64,000 nt of DNA from Lysobacter panacisoli (GTDB lineage: Bacteria; Pseudomonadota; Gammaproteobacteria; Xanthomonadales; Xanthomonadaceae): contig NZ_VLNU01000001.1 of NCBI RefSeq assembly GCF_009765165.1, positions 3,354,247 through 3,418,246 on the forward strand, in the 5' to 3' direction. The translations under genes and the position numbers were made by a program. The notes beneath the pieces are model-generated. The model worked only from the letters and a program-made list of their open reading frames with translations. It was not told the origin of the DNA and searched no databases. Positions within the stretch are counted from its first letter, which is position 1, and the number at the start of each line of letters is the position of its first letter. Positions 50,624-59,968 of the stretch are shown here, in pieces.

Positions 50624-51364
50624 ATGGAACACGTGGACCACATCCTGGTCGTCGACGACGACCGCGAGATCCGGCAGATGGTCGCCGACTACCTGCAGAA
50701 GAACGGCCTGCGCGCGAGCACGGCCGCCGACGGCCGCGAAATGCGGGCGATCCTCGACACGAATGCGGTGGACCTGGTCGTGCTCGACCTGATGATGCCC
50801 GGCGAGGACGGGCTGACCATCGCGCGCAACCTGCGTGCCGGCAAGCACCGTGCGGTGCCGGTGGTGATGCTGACCGCGCGCGACGACCAGACCGACCGCA
50901 TCGTCGGCCTCGAAATGGGCGCCGACGACTACGTCACCAAGCCCTTCGCTCCGCGCGAGTTGCTGGCGCGGATCAAGGCGGTGATCCGCCGCACCCGCAT
51001 GCTTCCACCGAACCTGCAGGTCAGCGAAGCGAGCCGCCACATCGCCTTCGGTCACTGGCGGCTCGACACGACGGCGCGCCACCTGCTCGATCCCGACGGC
51101 ACCGTGGTCGCATTGAGCGGCGCGGAATTCCGCCTGCTGCGCGTGTTCCTCGACCATCCCAACCGCGTGCTCAACCGCGACCAGCTGCTCAGCCTGACCC
51201 AGGGTCGCGATGCGGAAGCGTTCGACCGCTCCATCGACCTGCTCGTGAGCCGGCTGCGCCAGCGCCTGCAGGACGATGCGCGCGAACAGAGCTACATCAA
51301 GACCGTGCGCAGCGAAGGCTACGTCTTCAGCATGTCGGTGACGCTGGTGGGCGAGGACGAATGA
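50624..51364 (+). CDS. OmpR family response regulator
   Basis: 246 residues. Receiver (about 1-120) with Asp55 in VVLDLMMPGEDG and Lys in VTKPF, then a winged-helix effector domain (about 140-240; LSGAEFRLLRVFLDHPNRVLNRDQLL, SIDLLVSRLRQRL, IKTVRSEGYVF). Overlaps the kinase start by ATGA (51361-51364). The start at 50624 follows TGGAGA. Target genes unknown. Confidence 0.94.
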   Translation: MEHVDHILVVDDDREIRQMVADYLQKNGLRASTAADGREMRAILDTNAVDLVVLDLMMPGEDGLTIARNLRAGKHRAVPVVMLTARDDQTDRIVGLEMGADDYVTKPFAPRELLARIKAVIRRTRMLPPNLQVSEASRHIAFGHWRLDTTARHLLDPDGTVVALSGAEFRLLRVFLDHPNRVLNRDQLLSLTQGRDAEAFDRSIDLLVSRLRQRLQDDAREQSYIKTVRSEGYVFSMSVTLVGEDE

Positions 51365-52698
51365 GCACGCATGCGCGCGGCCGTTCGCGCTGGCTGCCGG
51401 CGACCATCGCGTCCCGCCTGTACCTGATCCTGTTCAGCGGCCTGCTGATCGCGCACGGGCTGTCGTTCGGGATGCTCTTCTACGAGCGCTACGAAGCGGC
51501 GACCTCGATGCTGATGAGCAACCTCGAACAGGACGTGGTGGTCGCGGTGAACCTGCTCGACCGCCTGCCGCCTGAGGAACGCGCGCACTGGCTGCCGATG
51601 CTGCGCCGGCGCACGTTCCATTACCTGTTGGGCGAAGGACAGGACGGTCCCCCGCCCTCCACGCACACCGCGCGCGAGATGACCGCGATGATCGCGGACA
51701 CGCTGGGCCCGCGTTATCCGATCCGCGCCACCATGCTCTCCACCGAACCGGAGCGCTTCCAGGTGCACCTGCGCCTGCGCGACGGCAGTCCGATGGTGGT
51801 GGAGGTGCAGCCGTCGATCATGCCGCTGGCGAAGTGGCTGCCGTATGTGCTGGCGATCCAGCTCGGTCTGCTGGTGCTGTGCACCTGGGGCGCCGTGCGG
51901 CTGGCGACGCGCCCGCTGCAGCGCCTCGCCGAGGCCGCCGACACGCTGAACCCGGCCGGCGACGGCGAACGCCTGCGCGAAGGCGGTCCCACCGAAGTCG
52001 CGCGCGCGGTCGGCGCATTCAACGCCATGCAGGACCGCATCGCCCAGTACATGCGGGAGCGCCTGCAGATCCTCGCGGCGATCTCACACGACCTGCAGAC
52101 GCCGATCACGCGCATGCGCCTGCGCGCGGACGCAATGGACGAATCTCCCGAGCGCGACAAGATGATCGACGACCTCGGCCAGATGCAGCACCTGGTGCGC
52201 GAAGGCATCGCGTACGCACGCAGCGCGCACGGCGCCTCGGAGCCGGCGGCGCGGATCGACCTCAACGCCTTCCTGGAAAGCCTGGTCTACGACTACCTCG
52301 ACACCGGGCAACAGGTGGCGTTGTCGGGTCGCGCGCGCGCGCCAGTGGTGACGCGCCCACACGCACTGCGGCGGATCGTCGCGAACCTGCTCGACAACGC
52401 GATCAAGTACGCCGGAGCGGCGGAGCTCGATGTCGCCGAGGACGCGTCCGGCGTGCAGGTGCGGATCGCCGATCGTGGGCCGGGCATTCCACAGGACGAA
52501 CTGGCCAAGGTGCTGGAACCGTTCTACCGGCTGGAGAGTTCGCGCAACCGGGACACGGGCGGGACCGGTCTGGGACTGGCGATCGCACAGCAGCTCGTCG
52601 ACTCTATCGGCGCCACGCTGACGCTGCGCAACCGCGACGGCGGCGGGCTGGAGGCGATCGTGCATCTGCCGGCCGGCGGCGCGGGCGTCGCGACCTAG
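51361..52698 (+). CDS. Membrane sensor histidine kinase (EnvZ-like)
   Basis: 445 residues. TM1 (about 20-42), periplasmic sensor of about 110 residues, TM2 (about 158-180), HAMP (about 182-235), HisKA with AISHDLQTPITRMRL (His243), HATPase with NLLDNAIKY, DRGPGIP, GTGLGLAIAQ. Cognate to the OmpR-type regulator it overlaps. Confidence 0.94.
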   Translation: MSTHARGRSRWLPATIASRLYLILFSGLLIAHGLSFGMLFYERYEAATSMLMSNLEQDVVVAVNLLDRLPPEERAHWLPMLRRRTFHYLLGEGQDGPPPSTHTAREMTAMIADTLGPRYPIRATMLSTEPERFQVHLRLRDGSPMVVEVQPSIMPLAKWLPYVLAIQLGLLVLCTWGAVRLATRPLQRLAEAADTLNPAGDGERLREGGPTEVARAVGAFNAMQDRIAQYMRERLQILAAISHDLQTPITRMRLRADAMDESPERDKMIDDLGQMQHLVREGIAYARSAHGASEPAARIDLNAFLESLVYDYLDTGQQVALSGRARAPVVTRPHALRRIVANLLDNAIKYAGAAELDVAEDASGVQVRIADRGPGIPQDELAKVLEPFYRLESSRNRDTGGTGLGLAIAQQLVDSIGATLTLRNRDGGGLEAIVHLPAGGAGVAT

Positions 52699-52834
52699 CC
52701 CTTCACGATCGCCGGGAATCAGGCACGCTATAACGTCACCGCGCCCGCCGCCCCGGCGGATCGTACGAGGAACCTGTGCTCATCGATTCAGCATCCTGCG
52801 CCCCGCCCGCTTCCGCCATTCACGGGCGAACGGT

Positions 52835-55800
52835 ATGAGCCAGCCTGCTGAACACGCTGCTGCCGGTGAACGCGCCGGCCACGACAGCGTCGTCTCCGAA
52901 CGCGAGGCGCGCCTGCGCTACATCCTCGATGCAGGCCGCGTCGGCGCGTGGCAGCTCGACGTGGCCGGGCCGGACCTGCAGTGTTCGGCGACCTGCAAGG
53001 CGCATTTCGGGCGCGGCGCGGACGACGGATTCGGCTTCGAGGACTGGAAGGCGTCGATCCTCCCGGCCGACTGGCCGATGGTGAAGGAAACCTCGCAGCG
53101 TGCCATCGACGGTGCGACGGAGTTCGCCCTCGAATATCGCGTGCGTTGGCCCGACCGCACCTGGCACTGGATCGAGACGCGCGGCCGTATCGACAACGAC
53201 GGCAACGGCCCGACGCGGCTGTCCGGGGTGACCCTGGACATCACCGGGCGCAAGCATGCCGAGCAACTCGCGCACGAGCAGTCGCGCCTGCTGGAGATGA
53301 TCGCCACGGGCACGGCGCGTGACACGTGCCTGCAGGCGCTGGCCGAAGCGGCCACGCGTCTGGAACCGGGCGCGCGCGCCTGTGTGATCCAGGCCGAGCC
53401 GGGCGGAACGCGCATCGCCGACGTGCACACGGCCGGCCTGCCGCGCTCGTTCGCGGACACGCTGCGCGGCCTGCCGCTGGAGCACATCACTCCGTGCATG
53501 GACCTTGCCGCGGACGCGGCGTTGTCGCCCGTGCTGCGCGAGCTGTGCATCCGCAACAACATCCATTCGTTGCACTGCGCGCCGGTGAAGGGACACGACG
53601 GCCGCGCGACTGGCTTCTTCGTCCTGGCCCTGACCGATGCGCGTGAGGCCGACGCTTGGTTGCAGCGCATTTGCGACTTCGGCGGCAACGTCGCCCGCAT
53701 CGCGATCGAGCGCGAACGCACCGAATCGGTGATGCGCGACAGCGAGGCCCAGCTTGCCGACGACCTGGCCAATACCAGCCTGCTGCAGGAAATCAGTGCG
53801 GAGATCGTCGCCGAGCCCGACGATCACCAGCTGTACCTGAAGATCCTCGACGCCGCCAGCATCCTCATGCATTCGCAGTTCGCGAGCATGCAGGCGCTGA
53901 TCGGGCGCGACGGGCGCCACGAACTGCACCTGCTCGCCCATCGCGGCTTCAGCGCGCAGGCGGCCGAGCACTGGACTCGCGTACGCCTGGACAGCGACAC
54001 CACCTGTGGCGTCGCACTACGCGAACAGCACCGCATCGTCATGTCGGACGTGATGGCCGACGTCGACGATCCGCTCGAACGCGAGATGTTCGCGCATTGC
54101 GGGATCCGTTCCGTGCAAAGCACGCCGTTGCGTACCCGCGGTGGACGTCTCATCGGCATGCTGTCCACGCACTGGTCCGCGGCTTACACACCGAGCCAGC
54201 GCGAACTGGACCTGATGGACGTGCTCGCGCGACTCGCGTCCGACCTTCTGGAACGTCGCCTTGCCGAAGCGGCGCTGCAGGAATCGCAGGCATTCGCCGA
54301 CCGCCAGCACCGCCTGTACGAGGCCATCCTCACCCACACGCCCGACCTGGCCTACGTCTTCGACCTGCAACATCGTTTCATCTATGCCAACGACATGCTC
54401 CTGCGCATGTGGGGCCGGAGCTGGGACGAGGCCATCGGCAAAACCTGCCTGGAACTGGGCTACGAGCCCTGGCACGCGCAGATGCACGACCGCGAGATCG
54501 AGCAGGTGATCGCGACGAAGCGCCCCATACGCGGCGAAGTGCCGTTCAACGGGACGTTCGGCCGGCGCATGTACGACTACATCTTCGTTCCGGTGATCAA
54601 TGCCGACGGCGAGGTCGAGGCCATCGCCGGCACCACGCGGGACGTGACCGAGCGCCGCGCGAACGAGGAAATCCTGCGCAACCACAGCGCGCAGGTCGAA
54701 GCGCTGCTCGACGCCGCGCCGCTGGGCATCTATCTCGTGGACGCGGATTTCCGCCTGCGCCAGGTCAATCCGATCGCGCGTCCCGCCATCGGCGACTGGG
54801 TGGGACGCGATTTCGGCGAAGCGCTGCGCGCGTTGTACGGCATCGCTGCCGGCAACGATCTGGCACGGACCATCCGCCACACACTGGATACCGGCGAGCC
54901 GTACGTCGCCCTCGAACAGCCCGAGCCTCCCAAGGAATCCGGCGGCAGCGACTACTACGACTGGCGCATCCACCGCATCGTGCTTCCGGACGGAAACCAC
55001 GGCGTCGTCTGCTACTACCACAACGTCACCGCGCAGGTACTGGCACGTCGCGCCATCGAACTGAGCCGCGATACGCTGCGAGAGGAAGACGCGCGCAAGG
55101 ATGAGTTCCTCACCACACTCGGCCACGAACTGCGCAATCCACTCGGCCCGCTCAGCAACTGCCTGCAGATACTTCGCCTGCGAGATACCGACGACGAGGA
55201 AGGCCGGCGCCTGCGCGGCATGATGGAGCGCCAGCTCGCGCAGCTGATCCGGCTCGTCGACGACCTGCTGGAGGTGTCGCGCATCACCAGCGGCAAGATC
55301 GAGCTGCGTCGCGTCCCGATCGACCTGCGCTCGGTGATCGCCACCGCGGTGGAGACCGCGCATCCGCTGATCGAACGCGCCGGCCATTTCCTGCACCTGT
55401 CGGTCGGACCGGAACCGCTGATGCTCAACGCCGATCCGGTGCGGTTGGCGCAGGTGTTTTCCAATCTGCTCAACAACGCTGCCAAGTACACGCCGGCCGG
55501 CGGACGCATCGACGTGGAAGCGACGCAGGAAGACGGTCAGGTGCGGATCTGCGTGCGCGACAACGGCATCGGCCTGCCCCCGGACATGCGCGAACGCGTA
55601 TTCGAACGTTTCACCCAGAGCGAACACAGCCGACGGCATTCGCAGGGCGGCCTCGGCATCGGCCTCACCATCGTGCGCAGCCTGGTCGCCATGCACGGCG
55701 GCACGGTGGCCGCGCTCAGCGAAGGCATCGGTCGCGGCAGCGAGTTCGTGGTCTACCTGCCGCTGATGGCCGCGCCTTCGCTGCCCGAAGGCACGGCCAG

Positions 55801-56197
55801 GCCGGCACCGGCGGTGCATCCGGGACGCTCGGTCCTGGTGGTCGACGACAACAGCGAGAACGCGGACTCGCTGGCGGAATTCCTGCGCTGCCTCAACCAC
55901 GACGTGCGCATCTGCTACGACGGCGCGAGCGCGGTGGCGGCGGTGCGCGAACGCGTCCCGGACGTGGTGCTGATCGACCTGGGCATGCCCGGCATGGACG
56001 GCTTCGAGGCCTGCCGGACCCTGCGCGCCCTGCCCGAGGGCACGCGCATCCGCATCATCGCGGTCACCGGCTGGGGCCAGGCATCGGATATCCAGCGCAC
56101 CGCGCAGGCGGGCTTCGACGCGCACATGGTCAAGCCGGTCGATCCGGACGCGCTGCTCGTGCAACTGGATGCGTGCCCGCCGGCCGTGCGCCCCTGA
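52835..56197 (+). CDS. PAS/GAF hybrid histidine kinase
   Basis: 1120 residues, no membrane segments. Order: PAS/PAC (about 25-145), GAF (about 155-290), GAF (about 310-470), PAS (about 490-610), PAS (about 620-745), HisKA with LGHELRNPLGPL (His764), HATPase (NLLNNAAKYT, DNGIGLPPDM, GLGIGLTIVR) and a receiver (about 1000-1115) with Asp1048 in LIDLGMPGMDG. The kinase-receiver half is closely related to the two at 6.6-12.1 kb. Its stop abuts the convergent HAD gene. Confidence 0.93.
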   Translation: MSQPAEHAAAGERAGHDSVVSEREARLRYILDAGRVGAWQLDVAGPDLQCSATCKAHFGRGADDGFGFEDWKASILPADWPMVKETSQRAIDGATEFALEYRVRWPDRTWHWIETRGRIDNDGNGPTRLSGVTLDITGRKHAEQLAHEQSRLLEMIATGTARDTCLQALAEAATRLEPGARACVIQAEPGGTRIADVHTAGLPRSFADTLRGLPLEHITPCMDLAADAALSPVLRELCIRNNIHSLHCAPVKGHDGRATGFFVLALTDAREADAWLQRICDFGGNVARIAIERERTESVMRDSEAQLADDLANTSLLQEISAEIVAEPDDHQLYLKILDAASILMHSQFASMQALIGRDGRHELHLLAHRGFSAQAAEHWTRVRLDSDTTCGVALREQHRIVMSDVMADVDDPLEREMFAHCGIRSVQSTPLRTRGGRLIGMLSTHWSAAYTPSQRELDLMDVLARLASDLLERRLAEAALQESQAFADRQHRLYEAILTHTPDLAYVFDLQHRFIYANDMLLRMWGRSWDEAIGKTCLELGYEPWHAQMHDREIEQVIATKRPIRGEVPFNGTFGRRMYDYIFVPVINADGEVEAIAGTTRDVTERRANEEILRNHSAQVEALLDAAPLGIYLVDADFRLRQVNPIARPAIGDWVGRDFGEALRALYGIAAGNDLARTIRHTLDTGEPYVALEQPEPPKESGGSDYYDWRIHRIVLPDGNHGVVCYYHNVTAQVLARRAIELSRDTLREEDARKDEFLTTLGHELRNPLGPLSNCLQILRLRDTDDEEGRRLRGMMERQLAQLIRLVDDLLEVSRITSGKIELRRVPIDLRSVIATAVETAHPLIERAGHFLHLSVGPEPLMLNADPVRLAQVFSNLLNNAAKYTPAGGRIDVEATQEDGQVRICVRDNGIGLPPDMRERVFERFTQSEHSRRHSQGGLGIGLTIVRSLVAMHGGTVAALSEGIGRGSEFVVYLPLMAAPSLPEGTARPAPAVHPGRSVLVVDDNSENADSLAEFLRCLNHDVRICYDGASAVAAVRERVPDVVLIDLGMPGMDGFEACRTLRALPEGTRIRIIAVTGWGQASDIQRTAQAGFDAHMVKPVDPDALLVQLDACPPAVRP

Positions 56198-56827
56198 TCA
56201 GATCGCGCGGGCGACCCGCAGCAGTTCGGGAACATGGTCGAAGAACTCGTCCGGCGCGGCCGCGCGCAGGACGTCCGGGTGCGCATAGCCCCACCCCACG
56301 GCACCGAATGCGACACCGGCACGACGCGCGCCCTCGGCATCGCTGAGCTGGTCGCCGATGTAGATCGCATGCGCGGCCTGCGTGTGCGCCCGCCCGAGCA
56401 TCCGCGCGATGCGCCGGTGCTTGCCGAGCATGTGTGCGCCGCCGTCGATGGATTCGATGAGGGCGGACAGTTCTTCGCCCAGCGTCCTGCGCACGTTGTC
56501 TTCGGAATTCGAGGTCAGGATCATCACCCGCACGCCGCAATCGCGCAGTTGCCGCAAGGTGCCGGCGACGCCTTCGAACAACGGCACGGGCGGTGCCTCG
56601 CGCATCATGCGGATGAAGTCCGCGACCACGATCGGCATCTTCCACGACGGGAAATCGACCCGGCGCATGATCTCGCGCGGACCGAGCCGGCGCATCTCGT
56701 CGATCCGTCCCTCTTCGATCGCCGCGAACCCGTGCCGGCGCGCGAGCGCCACCTGCGCTTCCACGAAGAACGGGAACGAGTCGGCCAGCGTGCCGTCGAA
56801 GTCGAAGATCGCGAGCGGATACTTCAT
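56198..56827 (-). CDS. HAD family hydrolase, phosphoglycolate phosphatase-like
   Basis: 209 residues. HAD motifs are all present: FDFDGTLADS (nucleophile Asp), ILTSNS (Ser/Thr motif), a Lys in MLGKHRR and GDQLSDAEGARRAG. The alpha-helical cap after motif I places it in subfamily IA. Natural substrate unknown; a phosphoglycolate-like small metabolite is the usual guess. The ATG at 56827 precedes MKYPLAIFD directly; 56842 is an alternative. Confidence 0.93.
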   Translation of the reverse strand: MKYPLAIFDFDGTLADSFPFFVEAQVALARRHGFAAIEEGRIDEMRRLGPREIMRRVDFPSWKMPIVVADFIRMMREAPPVPLFEGVAGTLRQLRDCGVRVMILTSNSEDNVRRTLGEELSALIESIDGGAHMLGKHRRIARMLGRAHTQAAHAIYIGDQLSDAEGARRAGVAFGAVGWGYAHPDVLRAAAPDEFFDHVPELLRVARAI

Positions 56828-56863
56828 GGCGACATCATGCACGATGCCGCCGGGAGCGCACGT

Positions 56864-57574
56864 TCAGAAGCCCAGGCCGTGCTCGCGCGCGTAGGAATAG
56901 AACTCCAGATCGCTCTTCACGCCGAGCTTGCGCATGGCCTCGACCTTCTGGCTGCTCACCGTCTTCACGCTGCGGTTGAGCTGTCGCGCGATCTCCGACA
57001 CGGTATTGCCCGAGGCGAACAGACGCATCACTTCGGCTTCGCGACGCGACAGCGTGGTGGTCGCACCAGGCGCTTCGGTACGCGCGAGGTCGAACTGCCG
57101 CTTCACCGACACGCTGATGTACTGGCGCCCCACGGTGGCGGCCTGCACGGCCATCGGCAATTCCTTCACCGTGTCGGCCTTGCTCACCAGGCCGCGCACG
57201 TTGGGCAGGCGGGCGATGCTGTTGAGCGTGGCGGAATTACCCAGCTGGGTGAGCACGACGATGGGGCGTTCCGGCCAGCGCCGGCCGAGCAGCTGCAGCA
57301 GGCTCAGGCCATCGGCGGCCTGTTCGCCCGGCATGTTGAAGTCGGTGACGACCAGGTCGCATTCGGTGGAACCGAGGACCCGGATCAGCTCGTCCGGCGA
57401 CGTCACTTCGGCGACGACGCGCAAGTCGGACGACTGTTCCAGCAACATGCGTACGCCGCTGGAGACTATCGGATGGTCGTCGGCGAGGACAATGCGGCAA
57501 GCCAAGTCAGATTCCCTGCTGATGCTTGAGAAGGAACGATCCCGGTTCCCGGTCCCGGTCAGGGCCGTGGGCAT
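56864..57574 (-). CDS. LuxR/NarL family response regulator (RcsB-like)
   Basis: 236 residues. Receiver (about 25-145) with the acidic pair LADDHP, phospho-acceptor Asp in VVTDFNMPG and Lys in VSKAD; LuxR-type HTH at the C-terminus (about 175-230; LSRREAEVMRLFASGNTVSEIARQL). The AxGNTVSEIA and SVKTVSSQKVEAMRKLGV segments are typical of RcsB-like proteins. No kinase is directly adjacent; the hybrid kinase 700 bases away is a candidate donor. The N-terminal ~20 residues are poorly conserved, so a later start is possible. Confidence 0.9.
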   Translation of the reverse strand: MPTALTGTGNRDRSFSSISRESDLACRIVLADDHPIVSSGVRMLLEQSSDLRVVAEVTSPDELIRVLGSTECDLVVTDFNMPGEQAADGLSLLQLLGRRWPERPIVVLTQLGNSATLNSIARLPNVRGLVSKADTVKELPMAVQAATVGRQYISVSVKRQFDLARTEAPGATTTLSRREAEVMRLFASGNTVSEIARQLNRSVKTVSSQKVEAMRKLGVKSDLEFYSYAREHGLGF

Positions 57575-57693
57575 TTCGCTACGTGGAGTATAGCTCCCAG
57601 CCTTTTGCGCGGACTTCGTCGCACGATCGCCGATGTGAGGCCCTGTTCAGATTGCAACGCTGGGTTGGCAGCGGTTCGCGCTAGACTGTGGAA

Positions 57694-58113
57694 ATGACGC
57701 TCCGCGCCATTGCGCTTCGACTGCTGCTGTGCCTGACCCTGATCCTCAACGGTTCGGGTTATGCGGTCGCGTCCACGCAGATGCATCTGTCGCATCTGGC
57801 AAGCACCGCGCAGCCGGCGCCGGTGGCGGTCATCAAAGCCCCGTGCCACGAAACGGCAATGGAGATCGCGGCAACCGCAGTCGATGACGGTGCGATGTCG
57901 GACGACTGCGCTGGCAAGGCGAACGTTTCGCACTCGCAGGACTGCTGCCAGTCCTCGCACTGCAATTGCGAGTGCCTGCAACATGTGTCCACCGCGACTG
58001 CCTTCATCGACATGGTCGCGAGCATCCCGGTCCGTGCCGAAGTGGCGCAGACACTGAACCACGATCACGTCCAGCCGCGCCTGCGCAGTCCGCTGCGGCC
58101 ACCCATCGCCTGA
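57694..58113 (+). CDS. copL: CopL family metal-binding regulatory protein
   Basis: 139 residues. Hydrophobic N-terminus (about 5-25), then a Cys/His-rich centre, including QDCCQSSHCNCECLQH, typical of CopL. In Xanthomonas copL is needed for copper-induced expression of copAB. First gene of the copper cluster; a GTG at 57688 in frame is an alternative start. The 98-base gap to copA holds a hairpin. Confidence 0.88.
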   Translation: MTLRAIALRLLLCLTLILNGSGYAVASTQMHLSHLASTAQPAPVAVIKAPCHETAMEIAATAVDDGAMSDDCAGKANVSHSQDCCQSSHCNCECLQHVSTATAFIDMVASIPVRAEVAQTLNHDHVQPRLRSPLRPPIA

Positions 58114-58122
58114 GTACCCGCG

Positions 58123-58139
58123 GGCACCGTTCCGGTGCC
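58123..58139 (+). promoter_or_regulatory. Hairpin between copL and copA
   Basis: Perfect GGCACCG/CGGTGCC arms with a TTC loop, 10 bases after the copL stop and 72 before copA. It could act as an attenuator or a processing site in the copLAB transcript. Confidence 0.4.
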
Positions 58140-58210
58140 GTCGAACCGCGCTTCGCCAGCCGCATCCCTGCGGCCGCATAGCGCATTGCGACCTTTGCAC
58201 GGAGTACTGC

Positions 58211-59968
58211 ATGACTTCCGAAACCTTCCGATTCGGCGCCGCGTCGTTGTCGCGCCGCCGTTTCGTCACCGGTCTTGCCGCGGGCGGCGTCGCCGCCGGC
58301 ACGGGCCTGTGGCGTCCTCCCGCGCACGCCGCCGCGGCCACGCTTGCACCGCAGGTGTTGAGCGGCACCCAGTTCGACCTCGCCATCGATGCGTCGCCGG
58401 TGAACCTCACCGGTCGCACGCGTCCGGCGGTCACCGTCAACGGCTCCCTCCCCGCACCCCTGCTGCGCTGGCGCGAGGGCGACACCGTGACGTTGCGCGT
58501 GGCCAATCGCCTGCCGGTGCAGAGCTCGATCCACTGGCACGGGATCCTGCTGCCCGCGAACATGGACGGCGTGCCCGGCCTGAGTTTCGATGGCATCGGC
58601 CCGGGCGAGACCTTCGTCTACCGCTTCGACATCCGCCAGTCGGGCACGTACTGGTACCACAGCCATTCGCTGTTCCAGGAACAGGCCGGCCTGTACGGCG
58701 CGATCGTGGTCGATCCGCGAGAACCGGCGCCATTCCACTACGACCGCGAACACGTCGTGCTGCTCTCTGACTGGACCGACATGGAGCCGGCGGCACTGTT
58801 CCGGCGCATGAAGAAGATGGCGGAGTACGACAATTTCTATAAGCGCACGGTCGGCGATTTCGCCGACGACACGCGCCGCGAGGGATTCGCCGAAACCCTG
58901 CGCGACCGCGGCCAGTGGGGCCGGATGCGGATGACACCCACCGACATCTCCGACATCAACGCCCACACCTACACCTACCTGATGAACGGCGCAGCGCCGT
59001 CGGGCAACTGGACCGGCCTGTTCCGCAGCGGCGAGAAAGTGCTTCTGCGCTTCATCAACGGCTCGGCAATGACCTACTTCGACGTGCGCATTCCCGGCCT
59101 GAAGATGACCGTGGTCGCCGCCGACGGGCAATACATCCATCCGGTCACGGTGGACGAGTTCCGCATCGCGGTCGCGGAGACCTTCGACGTCATCGTCGAA
59201 CCCTCCGGGCAGGACGCTTACAGCATCTTCGCGCAGGACATGGGCCGCACCGGTTACGCGCGCGGTACGCTCGCCTCGCGCCACGGGCTGGAAGCCCCGC
59301 TTCCCCCGCTCGATCCCCGTCCGATCCTGACCATGAGCGACATGGGCCACGGCGGCATGGATCACGGCAGCAAGGGCATGGAAGGCGGATGCGGCGCGAA
59401 CATGGGTCACGGTGCGATGGCGCACGGCATGTCCGCGATGCAGTCCCATCCGGCGAGCGAGGACGGCAATCCGCTGGTCGACATGCAGGCGATGTCGCCT
59501 GCGCCGAAACTCGACGATCCCGGTATCGGCCTGCGTGATAACGGCCGCACGGTGCTGACCTACGCGGCGATGAAGAGCCTGTTCGACGATCCGGACGGAC
59601 GTGAGCCGTCGCGCGACATCGAACTGCACCTGACCGGCCACATGGAGAAGTTCGCGTGGTCGTTCAACGGGCAGAAGTTCATGGACGCCGAACCGGTGCG
59701 GCTCAACTACGGCGAGCGCATGCGCATCGTGCTGGTCAACGACACGATGATGACGCACCCGATCCACCTGCACGGCATGTGGAGCGATGTCGAGGACGAG
59801 AACGGCGGGTTCCAGCTGCGCAAGCACACCGTCGACATGCCGCCAGGCACGAAGCGCAGCTATCGCGTGCGTGCCGACGCGCTCGGCCGCTGGGCGTTCC
59901 ACTGCCACCTGCTCTACCACATGGAAGCCGGAATGATGCGCGAAGTCCGCGTGGAGGAACGCGCATGA
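58211..59968 (+). CDS. copA: CopA: copper-resistance multicopper oxidase
   Basis: 585 residues. Twin-arginine signal (SRRRFVTGL, about 14-22), three cupredoxin domains. Copper ligands: HWHG and WYHSHS in domain 1, HPIHLHGMW and HCHLLYHMEAGM at the C-terminus for types 1-3 sites. A Met/His-rich loop (about 375-410; repeated MGH, GMDHG, AMAHGM) binds extra Cu(I). It oxidises Cu(I) in the periplasm. The stop overlaps copB (ATGA). Confidence 0.96.
   Translation: MTSETFRFGAASLSRRRFVTGLAAGGVAAGTGLWRPPAHAAAATLAPQVLSGTQFDLAIDASPVNLTGRTRPAVTVNGSLPAPLLRWREGDTVTLRVANRLPVQSSIHWHGILLPANMDGVPGLSFDGIGPGETFVYRFDIRQSGTYWYHSHSLFQEQAGLYGAIVVDPREPAPFHYDREHVVLLSDWTDMEPAALFRRMKKMAEYDNFYKRTVGDFADDTRREGFAETLRDRGQWGRMRMTPTDISDINAHTYTYLMNGAAPSGNWTGLFRSGEKVLLRFINGSAMTYFDVRIPGLKMTVVAADGQYIHPVTVDEFRIAVAETFDVIVEPSGQDAYSIFAQDMGRTGYARGTLASRHGLEAPLPPLDPRPILTMSDMGHGGMDHGSKGMEGGCGANMGHGAMAHGMSAMQSHPASEDGNPLVDMQAMSPAPKLDDPGIGLRDNGRTVLTYAAMKSLFDDPDGREPSRDIELHLTGHMEKFAWSFNGQKFMDAEPVRLNYGERMRIVLVNDTMMTHPIHLHGMWSDVEDENGGFQLRKHTVDMPPGTKRSYRVRADALGRWAFHCHLLYHMEAGMMREVRVEERA

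Noticed and set aside
54017..56164. 715-codon minus-strand frame inside the third hybrid kinase
   Set aside because: Opposite strand of HisKA, HATPase and receiver domains with canonical motifs; no family match.
59335..59440. Tandem repeat in the copA coding sequence
   Set aside because: It is the Met/His-rich copper-binding loop normal for CopA, not a separate repeat element.
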